64,000 nt of DNA from Rhodamnia argentea (GCF_020921035.1 NC_063155.1:15767311-15831310); one strand, 5' to 3'. Counted from the first letter of the stretch, positions 1 to 12,448 are shown. Numbers and translations: made by a program. The notes: generated from the letters alone by a model not told the origin.

Positions 1-410
1 TCGACAATTGGGCTGTGTAAATAGCCTTTCGCCGTCCAGAGTTCCTATTCTGATAAATATATCGGCAAGCAAGAAAGGAACCTAATACAGGTGACCATTC
101 ACTGAATAAAATCATTCCAGTATCAGACCTTCGACCTCTATGACTGTAACTCAATTACATTATTACTGCTGGAGCCGTGTCCAAGTCCAATAGAAGCCGT
201 TTCCAACTATTCCTAGCTAAAGCACTATTCCACCATTTTCATCTAGACTTGTCACAGGAACTTCAGGATCTGGTTGTGTCATGATATGTTATTAGATGGA
301 AATGTTATTACATGCCACGTAATTACGCAGATCATACAATGAATATTCCCATAACATGTCAATCAAAGAAAACTTTTGCTTTCACTAGGATTGCCCATTC
401 TCCATTGGAC

Positions 411-640
411 ACAAACAGTCATGTGACATGATAACCAAGGGAAAACTATAGTTAACGACCGTAAACAAACAAATATTCCAAAAGACAAGCTGGTCAAACA
501 AATTCCAAAGGTCTCCATCTCCATCAAAAACAGTCATGCCACAAAAGAACCAAGAGAAAACTACTGCTGATGATTATGAGCAAACATAAACACTCCACAA
601 GATCAGCAGATCTTACAAATTCCAAAGGAGTCTTTTTTCT
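411..640. repeat. Two-copy tandem repeat (about 118 bp) downstream of SRO gene 1
   Basis: Two adjacent imperfect copies share the order AACAGTCATG, AACCAAG-GAAAACTA, AGCAAACA, ATTCCAAA and ACAAATTCCAAAGG. One begins near 411 and the other near 528. The same pair occurs at about 9190-9390 and 12060-12290, so the tandem repeat predates duplication of the SRO units. It lies beyond the stop codon on the gene's strand, in the 3' UTR or just past it. No function is evident. Confidence 0.6.
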
Positions 641-797
641 ATCTATGATTCCCGATGGACCTCCTCGTCCACACCATGTGTACCATTTGCTCATGCTGCT
701 ATGCGCTAGGAACTAATCAAAATGAAATCCGGTCTTATCAACACACCTCACATCTCCTTCATATTCAAGACCATCCATAGTCCCATTATCTTCCGCT

Positions 798-3155
798 TCA
801 CGCCTCAAATTGCTGTAAAACGGAACAAATTATACTCACTTCTGTGGTGTATATTATTATAATGCAACCTAAGCTCTCTATATCATGACTTGACATCAAA
901 GCTATAGATGTGCGTCCAAACTATTGTTTATCAAGGGAAGCATTATCCACACCTTAGTTTCGAGAATTTTAGCGATTTCAATCAGCAACCTATCCTCTGC
1001 TATTTGCATGAAGTTTTGCATCAGCTCATGCCTTGGAATCTTACTCTCCTGTAAAATGATGATAATGTGTTAAGTTGATTTCAAATTAAAGGCAAGCAGA
1101 AGATATAGCTTAAAAACCAATAACTAAGATAAAGGTTACTGTTTATCAAAGAAATCGTGATCCACACCTTATGTATGAAATGTTTAATGATTTCAATCAG
1201 CAACCTATCCCCTGTTATTTGCCTGAGTATTTGTCTCAGCTCATGCTTTGGAATCTTCCCGCCTGGAAAAAGATGATAATGTGTTATACTCATTTCGAAA
1301 TTAAAGGTAAGCATAAAATAAAGCTTAAAAGCCAAGAACTAAGTGATGACAATGTTGATGTGGCACTTGCTTTGTGGTCCTTATGATACTTTGAACTACT
1401 GTTTATCAAAAGAACGATAATCCACACCTTTATTCTGAGATTTTCAATACATCTATTCAGCAACCTATCCCCTGCTATTTGCCTTAATTTTTGTATCAGC
1501 TCATGCCTTGTAATATTCCCCTCCTGGAAAAGGATGATAATGTGTTGAGCTAATTTCAAAATTATTGGTAAGCAGAAGATAAAGCTTAAATGCCAAGAGC
1601 TAAGTCATGACTATGTTGATGGGGCACTTGCTTTTTGGTCCTTATGATACGTGGAGATCAAACTGACATGAGATGGAGGTAAGATCTTCAAGAGTTCCCA
1701 AACCAAAATCGAAAATGATGTCCAAGGGGTGGTTGATTTCCCCGGCTTCTCTGGAGTTGTCAAGAACCCTATTTCATATTTATCTTACAAATCGTCAGAC
1801 AAGGTTGCCAGAACAGACAAAGTTGAACACACAAACATGGTTAATGCAAAAATAGCATTGAGAAAGAAAAATTCATTACCTCTTAAGCCACAAGAGACTT
1901 TAAAGCTGACAATGTACACCGGCAACACGCGAGTTTTAGTGTGAGTGCTCCGAATTATGTATCTCCTCAGAAATGATATGTCGCCAATGCCCGAGTTGTA
2001 CTCTTCCGAACTGAGATAACATTGTCCTGAGCCAAGACCGACAAGCTCCATTTTCCCCAGTATGACATGACAAAGCAACAGATGCCTTAGGCCATCTTCA
2101 TCGAAAGGAGCGGTTATTACACTGTCGAAGCATTACAGAGAAACTATCTAAGGCCAATATCATCACATGCACAACTTACTAACATGAGTCAAGAAACAAC
2201 ATGCTTATGAAACATGCTTGTGAAACAAACTCGTTCTATAAATTCAATCGGTCATAGCTTACAAGGGAAATATATTAACCCATCAATAAATGCTTGGTGA
2301 TCAACTTTCTAAACGGTATCTCTCCCAATTATTTATGCAATTTATAGCAGCGGATTTAAGTAGCCAAAGCATTACAGAGAAAATAAGGCCTACGTCATCA
2401 CATGCAAAGCATACTAACATCAGTAAAGAAAGAATATGCTCGCGAAATATACTCGTATCAGATTTAACCAATCATAGCTTGAAATGGAAATTTACTAATG
2501 TGCTAAATTAACATATCTTCTTGATCGTACCATTTTCCAAATAGTATCCATCAGTTGTTTACGCAATAAAAGGGAAACGAAAGGATACTCTTCAAGAGGA
2601 TAACCATAAGGAGCAAAATAAACTCCACAATCATACGAGCCATTGTTATCAGGCTTCCCACAGTAGCCAAAGCCACAGGACAAGATGTTGGATGCCTCTT
2701 GCTTCGAGACTGCATACCATGCAAACTTTACGTTGGCGGTGTTGTCGCCGCCTTTCTCCTGCATTGCCCGTGAATAAATTTGGAACACTTCGGCCCCGTG
2801 CTTTTGCCAAGAAATCAGAGTAGCAATTTCTGTGGACTGCGACCGAGGTAACTTGCACCCCAACCATAGCTAGCCTCGAGACCAAGTGCTCCTTGATAAG
2901 GTGATGGACATAGTCTTCCTCGTTGAGTTCCATCAACCTGCTGCCGATGACCAGCAACGGAGGAGCCCCAGATTGATCTGAAGAGGCAACACTCCTGCCA
3001 CCAGAGATGGACGAATTCGAATCCTGATCGTCCATCAGATCATCTGGAGGTGGACGGTTGAGATCAATCGCCGGATGGTTGAATTCACGTGCAACTGCAT
3101 CAGGAGCGGCTGTGTGTGCAGCCGGTGAACGACATTGATGGGTATAGTGTGCCAT
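798..3155 (-). pseudogene. SRO5-like PARP/RST protein, unit 1 copy (frameshifted)
   Basis: SRO proteins are plant RCD1 relatives with a catalytically inactive PARP-like fold and a C-terminal RST domain that binds transcription factors. Predicted exons: 3155..2589, 2121..1880, 1768..1632, then RST half-exons 1523..1428, 1262..1168 and 1048..953, and a short last exon 812..798 ending in TGA. The start is the ATG of MAHYTHQ, a few codons after an acceptor-like CAG that probably ends a 5' UTR intron. PARP-like motifs include FAWYAVSK, SCGFGYCGKP and DCGVYFAP. Compared with unit 3, one extra C in the C-run at 2794-2797 shifts the frame midway through exon 1, before the PARP-like core. All other exon lengths match (242, 137, 96 nt). 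It is probably a recent pseudogene; an assembly error in the C-run is possible. Family assignment is strong, subfamily (SRO5) moderate. Confidence 0.75.
953..1523 (-). repeat. Array of three RST-domain half-exons in SRO copy 1
   Basis: Three homologous exons each follow a CAG acceptor and end AAG before GTGTGG. Exon 4a (1523..1428, 96 nt) encodes the canonical RST second half, with ITRHELIQKLRQIAGDRLL. Exon 4b (1262..1168) is 95 nt, one base short, so it would shift the frame. Exon 4c (1048..953, 96 nt) stays open and keeps IPRHEL and DRLL. The introns between them are also homologous, sharing TTAAGC-TATCTTCTGCTT and ACACATTATCATC. A copy of the preceding exon's tail (KYHKDHK plus its GCAAGT donor) lies between 4a and 4b near 1365-1400. 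Confidence 0.75.
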
Positions 3156-5570
3156 CCTTGACCAAAGAGAGAACGTCCCAAAATACTGCGTTGCCAAAAA
3201 AATAAACGAAGCAATTCACAAAATATTTACTACTTCCAAAACGAAAACTACCATGGCACGGATTGAAGAAAGAACAAGCGAGACACAGAACGAATGAAGA
3301 TCCAATGCAGGGATCACAGTTGCAAAACAGAGCCTCACGGATTGCCAACCAAAAGCACTAAACAACAGATTCTTGAGGTCAGGTCGTAGAATGAAGCAAA
3401 GAACCGTAGAACAAACAGAGCCATGAAAACGAAATGAGAAAGTTGAAAAATCTAATTCTCAGCAACCCAAGGGTATGCATCTCCGGAAGCTTATAGAGAC
3501 TTTCAGGAGATCGAATTCCGCACGCTTCAAGAAAGATTCCGATCAAAGCAAGGAGAAGGAGGAGGAGGAGGATCGAACCCGGTTTCTGGAACGAGACAGA
3601 CAGAGGTTGGTCGGCGTATGTGGGTAACTTCGGCTATGGAGTGAGTGTGTGAATGGCGAGATTGAATGAGAGTAGGGTTTAAAGTTTTATTTGCTTGAAC
3701 AACCAGAGGAAGAGGCGAGTTTGAGTATAAAAGAGGAGGGTTTTGAAGAAGAAAACCAACGGTACAGCCTTCTCTCTCGTTTTTTACAAGTGCTTTGGAA
3801 CAGTTGTCGATTTTTTTTTTTTTTATATTTGTGCTCCTTTTGTTTTTTGCAAACAAATAATTTATGTTGACATATTTTTGTGGACAATGAAAATATTTTT
3901 TTATTTATTCATTTCTATAAGCAATCGTTTTCAGAAAATACTTCTCAAATTATTCGTATGTCGCAAAATAATGGGAGCCTAAAAGTAAATCTCAATACAT
4001 TTGTTAAATATTTAAATAAAGAAGATTTGTCATTTCAAAACATCGTCTTCCTGGTTTGACGCTTGATCGGGAAGTTGAAACTGAAAATCTTTATTTATCA
4101 AGTAAGATTAACAAATACCATAAAAGACCTAGTTAACAAAACCGGTTTAATAACCAGTATAGAATCTAACGGTGAAACGTGAAAAGGTACCATATTTTTG
4201 CACCACAACATGAAGAGAACTCTTTGATAATTGAATCTATTTGTGAATGGGAAAAGTAAATTGTTTATGATTCAGAGTGCGGCGATTGGCGAAATTAATT
4301 AAGCCTCCGGAAGCTTGTATATTACATCATAAATAAACATTCTATTGCCATGTGTCGGAGTTATGATGAGGAACTAAGCAAGAATACTTTGCTTTGTATT
4401 ATTGACAATTTGTGCACTAAATTGTAATATGTACACATGTTTTTGGAATCAAGGAGAGGCCAAGATTTCCATTTAGCTTAAAGTACACGAAAGCGATGTG
4501 TCAAATTCTAATGAATACTTCAATAGGTGCATCACAATCTTTTTAAATTTCTTTGGCTTAGTCGCTTTATAACTATTTGTTTGCTAGTTACATGTCAAAT
4601 TCTTTAGTATTATTTGCCTCTTTCGGTGTGGGCGGACATCTAACACGTTGCCTGTGAGGAGAGAATAGACATTTCTAGGAGAAGCGAATTGGGTGGTCGA
4701 GAGAGAGAAAAAAGAGAAGTCGAGAAATTACTAAACAGTAGGTTCACGGATAAGCAACTTCGGTAATATGATTCATGTTTATTTATTACAATAATTTTAT
4801 GATATTGAGCTGCTCAATAATTAAAGTAATTTTGCGGACAATTTTCTCGAGTAATGACCAACCTATAATTTCTTAATTTATCGAGCTGTAAAGTAAGGTT
4901 TATATAGTTTCACTTATCTAAAAATCGAGTTCCGCAGCTTCAATAGTATTGGATCCACCAATGTTCTCTTTCAATTTGCAATGAGAAAACCGTAAATACC
5001 GATTCCCTTGAACTCACTTTATTTTATCAAAATTTTCACAATATATTACACTTATACCTTTGTGTTTTGATTTGTGTGGAAAAGCGATATTTATGGCATT
5101 TTATTTTTCCCAAGATGTCAAAAAGGGGGGAAAAAGAATTGTGTCCGGAAAAGAAAAAGAACATGTTCTCTTCTCGCCGAGCCAGAAAATCATACTACTG
5201 AAAATGGAAGGACAACTATTATTCATCCATTTAAGATTGGTTTATTACATCAGCTAAAGCGGGAAAATAATTAAAGCACGGGATAAGGTTTATTACCTTA
5301 GTTAAAGGAGGAGTAGAATTAGAAAATGGGATAGGGTTTATCACATCAGGTAAAGAAAGAATAGAAATCTCCCTCCACCACACGTGCTGTAACACACTGC
5401 CTCTGTTTCACCAACGATAAAAAAGATCATAAGGCTCGAATTGCTTCACGAATAATTAACTTTGCTAAAAGGTACATCTGAATTCCAATTATTTATCTAC
5501 TTTGCAAATAATGTAGAAGTCACTTTTCGATGTATAATACATGAAGATCGTGAAATATGTATATGGGAAA
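3156..5570. other. Upstream flank of SRO copy 1
   Basis: This holds the 5' UTR and promoter side of the minus-strand SRO copy. The part to about 3,780 parallels 14,858-15,440 of unit 3. On the minus strand a TTTTATAC box (about 3722-3735) takes the place of the better TATAAAT of unit 3. An AT-rich stretch at about 3,880-3,970 resembles other foldback fragments in the window (15,480-15,720 and 9,940-10,110). I see no gene. Confidence 0.45.
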
Positions 5571-5580
5571 ATGTACTTTG

Positions 5581-6120
5581 CTAGTTCATTTAATTTCATA
5601 TGTGCAGCTTATTCCGCTGTAAAATGCTCAAGTAATATTGCTTACAGCGCAAAACAAAGTATATAACTTTGGTTGAGTAATTTAATCCTTTCACTAGGTC
5701 ACGGGTTCGATTCACATCATTAGCAAATTCCGAATGGCTCGTTCTTATTGATTACCTGCGGCATATCTTGTGTGGCGAGACTTCCTAGCTACTAGCATTT
5801 TGATGGGGTTGTGGTGACGAGCTTGTCAATCTCGAACCTTCCAGTCGCGGGTATTGCGAAATAGCTATGGTTTAAACTAAATATGCCATTATGGTAACGT
5901 TCAATGGGTTTGCAAGCGTTGATGCCACTCCCCACCCTTGTAACAATTAAAAAAAAGAAGTAATATAATCTCTTTGGTTATAGTCAAGTTGAAATCCACA
6001 GCCCCAAAAATCAGGTGAGCTTCCGGAGGTAACTATCGAAGCATCCATTACTATCGTTCTTATGTTCCTCAACCAAGCAAAGTATTAGCGGATTTAATAT
6101 TAGCACATCTTATGAATCAC
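5581..6120. repeat. Inter-unit spacer, copy 1 (pairs with 11041..11440)
   Basis: The stretch from TAGTTCATTTAATTTCATAT onward closely matches 11041..11440, including GCGCAAAACAAAGTATATAA, the segment around GGCGAGACTTCCTAG, and the end near CCAAGCAAAGCATTAG. It lies immediately after unit 1, as the second copy lies just before unit 3. That phasing implies a unit 2 once filled the interval between them. No gene is seen. Confidence 0.65.
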
Positions 6121-8600
6121 AAGCTGTTTATTACTGTTTAGAGTTCAGTCTGAAACTGCAAGAGTGGATCGGGATTTCTGTTTTCTCCGGTAGGCAAAGC
6201 AGCACAGCTTTCCCATGAAAGAAAAGAAAGGCAAAGAGAGAATGCTACCCAGTCCCGTTAATTTTAAAAGCACTATTTGTTTCGCCAAAAAAAATTCGGT
6301 GAAATTTCCAGTAGGAATCTGAGTCGCTTAGAAAAATGAGTCGACGGAAAATCTTTTCATAGTCAACAAAAGACATAGCTTGAAATTAAGAAAAATGATT
6401 TCCTTTTTTAAAATTCAGAAATCAAATTTTCAAAATATGATTAAGCATATGGATGCTTTGAGTTCCTTGAAGTCGCGCTTTAAGTCCCCAGTGCTTTTGG
6501 CTGCGTTCCCAACGATGGTGCCTCGATACCTGACTAGGCCCAAATCCCTCGAGCTGAGGCTCTAGACCCCAATGCTCACGACCGTACCTAAAAGGCGTTG
6601 CAACTCGTTACAAACCTGACCTCAGCTTAACGTGTTGGTATAGCAGCATCAAGGTTTTGGCGGCATGCCCTAAAGCAACCATATAGTAGCTACATGTCAG
6701 GAATTTCAGTTATACTTTCAATTTTATTATTTATTTTCTGGAAAAGATGTACTCATTCATTGTCCAGTTACATAAATATATATATGCAAACATATATAAA
6801 TGGTTCCACAAGATCAATCATGACTAAACCTATTCTTAAAGCATTGAGAATATGTGTGATAGGTTTGTAGTTAAACTGAATCTTTAAACTATTCCCAATC
6901 GATGAATCATTGAGTAGATATTGATGATCTTATTGAGATCCGTGTATTTATAGATTCGTCATTAAGCATTGGATACTTAAGAAGAATGACGAGTCACAAG
7001 TCATTGGGTATTGCGATACCCGAGTTAGAACATAGGTGTGTATCATACAAGTTCACTGAACATGGTATGCATAGAATGATTAGCAACATGGAAGCTTTTA
7101 GCATGGTGAATGTCTAATCGTTCGTGTTATGGTTTTATGTAAATGATCCTTAGACGTAAGACACGGTTTTGTCTTGTGTGTTGAATAGTTATGGTTTACG
7201 GGTGCGCATAATGATGCTTCGTTGAACTCTCTTTGTACTTGATGGTCATAACTTCACATGTAAAGGCATATGTGTGCACAATATGTAATCTCTCTTCTTG
7301 TTATATACAAGGTACAAAAATGATGTCCAATGATATCTGATCATTACACCGTATTGAAATCCTCGGCCAAGGTTATAATCGAGAACGAATAGTTCATACT
7401 TCGTTGAAAAATACATGTCAATTAGGTTTGTGCATATGATACACAAGTGCGCATATTGGTGGTTCGTTGATCCGTCTCTGTATATGATCAGGAACAAAAG
7501 GAGTTTCGAGAGGTCCTACCTTTTCAATAGGAATACCATATGGAAGGAGTCCAGTGATGGTATGAATGTCTAACAACGTGATCGACATGGGACCCTAAGG
7601 AAAGAAGAAACGGTCAGGAAGGGGACCAAAAGCTGATGGCAGCACCCAAAAGTCCAAGATTCAAATCATGAGACAGTGTGCTAACCTCCATAGCTGTGTC
7701 CACGCCATTTGATTTCCAAATGGTTTATGTGAGTCCATCACGCTTCAGCCTAAGGTACCAGTTATGGAAATCCAGCTCCAACGATGGAAACCCGGAATTG
7801 AGAGGGTTCTGTTGTCCAAATATCCACCATAGAAGTTCTTTGGATGAGAAGCAGCTCTCCACACCTCATAGGAAGGCAATACCGAAGAACAGTAGGAATA
7901 CGTTGATGATTGAGGAAACAAGGGCCAAGGACCAACCGGTCAGGCTATTCACCCAACATGTTTAAGGGATGAAAACGACAATTATCGGAGCAATCATCTC
8001 GTTCCAGATCATCGAAATTTGCTATGATCTTTGCTGAGGAGAATTGAGGTGAACTCAACGCCATTGGAATCAGTAGAAGGCTCGAAGTAATATGGACCAG
8101 GGTTTAGGGTTTAAGAGCAGAAGGAAGAAGAATCGGAAAAGTTTGATTTTAATCTTTCAAAACCGAAATCCAAAAGGCTAGTGATCCGAGGAAAATATGA
8201 TTACAATAATTCGAAATCTACAAGTAATCAGGAGACGTAAATATTGGCATCGATAACAGAAAATGCGGCCAAGAATCTGAAGTAACTTTCAGAAGGCGTG
8301 CTAGAATAGATGGACACTCGTTAATCGAGCATCCGACCGGAGAATGGTTATGAATAGTTATGCCAGCTCTAAAACAACTTCCTGAAGACTCGATTCAAGG
8401 CAGAGAACATGAGCACGATTGATAGGGGCGGAGAGAGAAAAGAAGCAAACCATTACAAGTAGATTAAAGACTATCGGCAGTTATACGGTGCACTACACGA
8501 GTCAAAATAAATGTCTGAAGACCTAGTCAAATAAGCTCGTGCAGAATAATCAACGCGGGGAGCTATCGGTAAGAATGCGCTGGAAGATACAACCGTTGAA
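6121..8600. other. Intergenic, no recognisable gene
   Basis: Both strands show only short open stretches without a family I can name. At about 7190-7500 a motif recurs loosely (GTGCGCATA-TG-TG-TTCGTTGA, near 7203 and 7451), suggesting old repeat debris. The longest open stretches (7246..7497 minus, 7678..7965 plus) have no recognisable domain. Confidence 0.4.
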
Positions 8601-8622
8601 AGACAGTTACTTGCTCAACCAT

Positions 8623-9075
8623 TATAAATACCACCGGACATCCACCATTAAAACCCCCCACCCCCCATCCCGTTCCCTCCCGGCAGACCAAATCAACAAA
8701 TTACCTTTATCTTTACTTTCTACACTGCACTTTACTTTCCTTAAATGTAACTTTTAGATTCTCGTCATCAAGGCAAACTCCAGCGTTTGTCTTATCGTAG
8801 ATGCTTTGCCATTGAGTCAAACTCCGGTGTAGTATCAAGGTATGTTCAGGCACTGTCATTGAATTAAACTCTGGCAAGGTTTGAGCACGTTGGTTCGTTC
8901 TTTTGTAGGGAGTGTACTCTCTAAGCCACTCCGTTGAGTCAAACCCCGACTTAGTCTATGTTTGTGTAATTTCTTCTAGTCATTTATGTATCGATTCTTT
9001 AGAAGTGTACTATCTGAGCCATCCATTGAGTCAAACTCTGGCTTGGTTCACATTAGTGCAATTTTATTGAAATCT
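8623..9075 (+). repeat. LTR-like promoter with five diverged CAAACTCC repeats
   Basis: A TATA-like ATTATAAATACC near 8623 is followed by a pyrimidine-rich leader. Then a diverged repeat, consensus about CATTGAGTCAAACTCCGG, occurs near 8769, 8812, 8858, 8931 and 9022. A TATA box followed by such a leader is typical of the R/U5 part of plant retrotransposon LTRs. I could not find a second LTR or coding part, so this would be a solo or truncated LTR. Confidence 0.4.
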
Positions 9076-9180
9076 TTGCATCATTTACATGTTGATTTTC
9101 TGACTATATGGATCACTCTTGTCTCGAATCACCGTATCATCTCTTATCACATTTAAAAGCCGAAAAACGAACTTCCGTAA

Positions 9181-9640
9181 AAAAATATTTGTTGTACAGA
9201 AATTCCAGCACAGCAAAACCAAAATCAAACAAATATTCCAAAAGACAAGCTAGTCATACAATTCCAAAGGTCTCGATCGCCATCGGAAACAGTCATGCGA
9301 CATAGGAACCAATAGAAAACTACAGCTGATGATTATAAGCAAACACAAATTTTCCAAAACATCAGCGGATCATACAAATTCCAAAGGAATCTTTTTTTCT
9401 ATCTATGATTCTGGATGGATCTCTTTGTGCACACCTTGTGGACCATTTGCTCATGCTGCAGTGTGCCGGAAACTCCTCGAAACGAAAACCAATCTTATGA
9501 ACAGGCCTTACATCCCATTCAATATTCAAGTCCATCCGTAGCCCCATAATCAGCCGCCTCACGCTCTGAATTGCTGTAGAACGGAATAAGTTATACTCAC
9601 TTCTGTTGCGAATAGTACGTCTGTGTCGTTCTCAATAGAA
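9181..9640 (-). pseudogene. SRO unit 2 remnant (3' end only)
   Basis: The segment matches 451-850 of unit 1 and 12100-12500 of unit 3, including the downstream tandem repeat. On the minus strand a pyrimidine-rich tract and TACAG acceptor precede the short terminal exon 9573..9559, which reads Q-F-R-A then TGA. This is the same place and frame as the ends Q-F-E-A and Q-S-G-G in the two neighbours. No PARP-like exon is found on its upstream side (9,640-11,040), which instead holds a CT tract and a MITE-like element. The unit 2 gene is therefore deleted or displaced except for its end. Confidence 0.6.
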
Positions 9641-9675
9641 AGACACTAAATCAAAAAACAAACTTGCATGCTAGG

Positions 9676-9678
<3 letters not shown>

Positions 9679-9716
<38 letters not shown>
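9679..9716. repeat. (CT)n microsatellite
   Basis: An almost uninterrupted CT run of nearly 40 bases starts just after AGGAAATCTC. It sits where unit 2 homology fades out. Confidence 0.9.
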
Positions 9717-9719
<3 letters not shown>

Positions 9720-10241
9720 TTGGGCCGCTTGCGATTCCACGTATGGAGGTCACCAGATCTAAAGCTCGCTTCCATGGTCGCTCAAGCCAAAGTACAAGCC
9801 CAAAGCCGCCACGGCTGCTCAATCTGAGTCGGGTTTTGTTTACCTTTGAGTTTTCATTGCTTTTCTATTTTCTCTATTATTTTTCTTTTTTAATTTTTTT
9901 TTTATTTCTTATCATTTAATCAACGTCAACTTTCTACAATGTAAGGTATGGTTTTGAAAGAAAGTAAAAGGAACAACTTATATTTAAATATTTTCATGGA
10001 CGATTGAAAATATGTTTCGTTTATACGTTTTTGTAATGATACGATAGATAACTTTTGAAAAAATATCTTTCAGATCATCTATTGTCCACCAAACAAACAT
10101 GCCCTAAGAGTTTTTTGAGCGTTGAAGAAGCCAAAACCTAAAGGACGGGCTTAGGAGCAAGAGATTGTGCTTCGCTTGGTTTGACGGACCATTGTGATTA
10201 ATGGATACTGCTATTTAATGCATATCTAACTCCGTTCTTAG

Positions 10242-10420
10242 GCTTTGTTTGTTTCACGAAACACAATTATCAGGAAATTTTTTTTCCAAATTTCCGATGT
10301 TTGGTTCACAAAAAATAAACAGTCAAGGAAAATATTTTACAACCATGAAAAAACACTTTCAAAATTGAAGAGAGGAAATCATTTTCCCTCATCTTTTCTC
10401 CCTCTACTCTTTCACATTCA

Positions 10421-10454
<34 letters not shown>

Positions 10455-10970
10455 CTCGGTCGATTGACGGCCGCGGTGACGACAGACAACCGGTCACGGG
10501 CAAGGAACGAGCTGTTCCGTGGCCGATGAGCTCAAGCCTCATCAACAACGAGTGAGGAAAAGCCTTGCCAAATCTAGCAAGGCGAGGCTCAAGCTTGTCG
10601 GCCTAGGGCAAGGTTGATCTCGCCTATAGCCCATCGCCGGCCGTTTCCATGGTCGGCGACCAACGTAAGAAGAAAGAAAAGGAAGAAAGAAGAACAAAAA
10701 ATTCAAAAATCAAAAAAATAAACAATAAAAAACAAAAAGATTATTAAAAATTTTGGAATTTTATTTAAAAAAATTAAAAAAATTTGCCGACCATGCCACA
10801 TAAGACGATCTGGTCAAAGTGAGGAAATTCCAACCAAAAACCGAAAATTGTTTTTCAATTCATTGTCAAGTCTCAGTCAAATACCGAAAGATATTGTTAT
10901 TTTCATAGAAAATGACTTTCCGGAAAATATTTTTCAAAAACATCATATATTTCGCGAAACAGAAACTTAG
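10242..10970. mobile_element. MITE-like element, possibly PIF/Harbinger type
   Basis: The left end reads GGCTTTGTTTGTTTCACGAAA after TTA. The right end, read on the other strand, begins GTTTCTGTTTCGCGAAA and is also flanked by TTA. The imperfect inverted ends plus a 3-bp TTA duplication fit a Harbinger/Tourist-like MITE. The inside is AT-rich with a GC-richer core around 10460-10660 and no transposase. The ends are imperfect, so another superfamily is possible. Confidence 0.4.
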
Positions 10971-11040
10971 TCAAATGAACTTTTCAAAAGTCCTATTTAA
11001 TCAAGTTAAGTAATGCTCAATTGTGCGTGGATACATTCTA

Positions 11041-11440
11041 AATTTTGATAGTTCATTTAATTTCATATGTGAAGTTTATCACGCTGTAAAATGCTGAGGA
11101 AATATTACTTACGGCGCAAAACAAAGTATATAACTTTGGTTGAGTAATTTAATTTTTCCCACGAGGCCACGAGTTCGATTCACATCCTTATCAAATTCCG
11201 AGTGGCTTGTCCTCATTGATTTGCTGCCGGCCATGGAGCATATCTTGTGTGGCGAGACTTCCTAGTTGCTAACATTTTGGTGGAGTTGTGGTGCCGAGCT
11301 TGTCAATCATGGACCTTCCAGTCTCGGGGTGGTCCTTATGGCAACGTGCACAGCCCAAAATCAACAGCCACTATCCCTCCGACGGTGCTTAACCAAGCAA
11401 AGCATTAGTGGACTTAAGATTATCACATCTTATCAACACA
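11041..11440. repeat. Inter-unit spacer, copy 2 (pairs with 5581..6120)
   Basis: This is the partner of 5581..6120, sharing the core around GCGCAAAACAAAGTATATAA and a segment with GGCGAGACTTCCTAG. It is shorter because of internal deletions. It lies directly before unit 3. Confidence 0.65.
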
Positions 11441-12448
11441 ACATGATCGGTGCTTCCTAATTAGTAAATACATGATTCTTTCTTATATAATTCTTTCTTT
11501 TTCTACAGGAAATTGCTATTTCGCAATGATGGGGGAAAGTATATCCTGAAAGGCAGTACAAGAATCATTTCCTGGCGTCCCAAAACCGGACCTTAAGCTT
11601 CACGAGTTGCACTATGGCCTCACAAACCCGACTCGGTCTTTTTTATAGCAAATTCACAGGTTTCCCTTGACCAATTTAAACAGAAAGCCAAGCTAAAACA
11701 CTAATGTACTTTACACATTAAAATGACCGGAAATTGCCCTGAGTAACATTGCCATTTCTATTCAGAAAGAGAGCAAAAGCCTCTAGCCTAGTCAAGAAAG
11801 CAAACCGAACCCCACATGTGAGAAAAAGGAGATAAGTACACCATGAGTGCCATAAAAAAAGACCGAGAAAAAGAGTCCGAACCGAACTCGACGATGTGGT
11901 CAATTGCCTTTCACTGTCCGGAGTTCCTATTCTGGGAAATATGTCGGTGAGCAAGAAAGGAACCAGATACAGGTGAATATTTCTCCGAATGAAACTATTC
12001 CAGTATCAAATAAAGAAAAGTTTTGCTGTCACTAGGATTTCCCATTCTCCATTGGAAACAAACAGTCACATATGACATGCGAACCAAGGGAAAACTATAG
12101 TTGAGGACCATAAGCAAACAAATATTCCAAAAGGCAAGCCTATCATGCAAATTCCAAAGGTCGCCATCTCCATTGGAAACAGTCATGCGACATCAGAACC
12201 AAGAGAAAAACCACAGCTGATGATTATAAGCAAACACAAACATTCCACATGACCAGGGGATCATACAAATTCCAAAGGAGTCTTTTTCCTATATATGATT
12301 CCAGATGGACCTCCTCGTCCACACCTTGCGCACCATTTGCTCAGGATTGTTGTGTTCCAGGAACTCCTCAAAATGAAAAACGACCTTATAAACTCCCCTC
12401 ACATCCCATTCATATTCAAGTCCATCGATAGTCCCACAATCAGCCGCT

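Larger units (their letters stand above)
1..5570. repeat. SRO tandem unit 1 (segmental duplicate of 11891..17075)
   Basis: The block aligns collinearly with 11891..17075. Position 1 pairs with about 11891, the exons pair one to one, and the far upstream flank around 5250-5570 pairs with about 16730-17075. Homology covers the gene, its downstream flank, its introns and more than 2 kb of promoter side, so this is a genomic segmental duplication and not a retrocopy. The window starts inside the unit, so its true left edge is not visible. Confidence 0.8.

Noticed and set aside
9362..9562. 66-codon minus-strand frame conserved among SRO units (also 600-800 and 12250-12440)
   Set aside because: Frame is not kept between the three copies and it follows the terminal TGA of the SRO model. 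It is similar because the units are duplicates, and is best read as 3' UTR.
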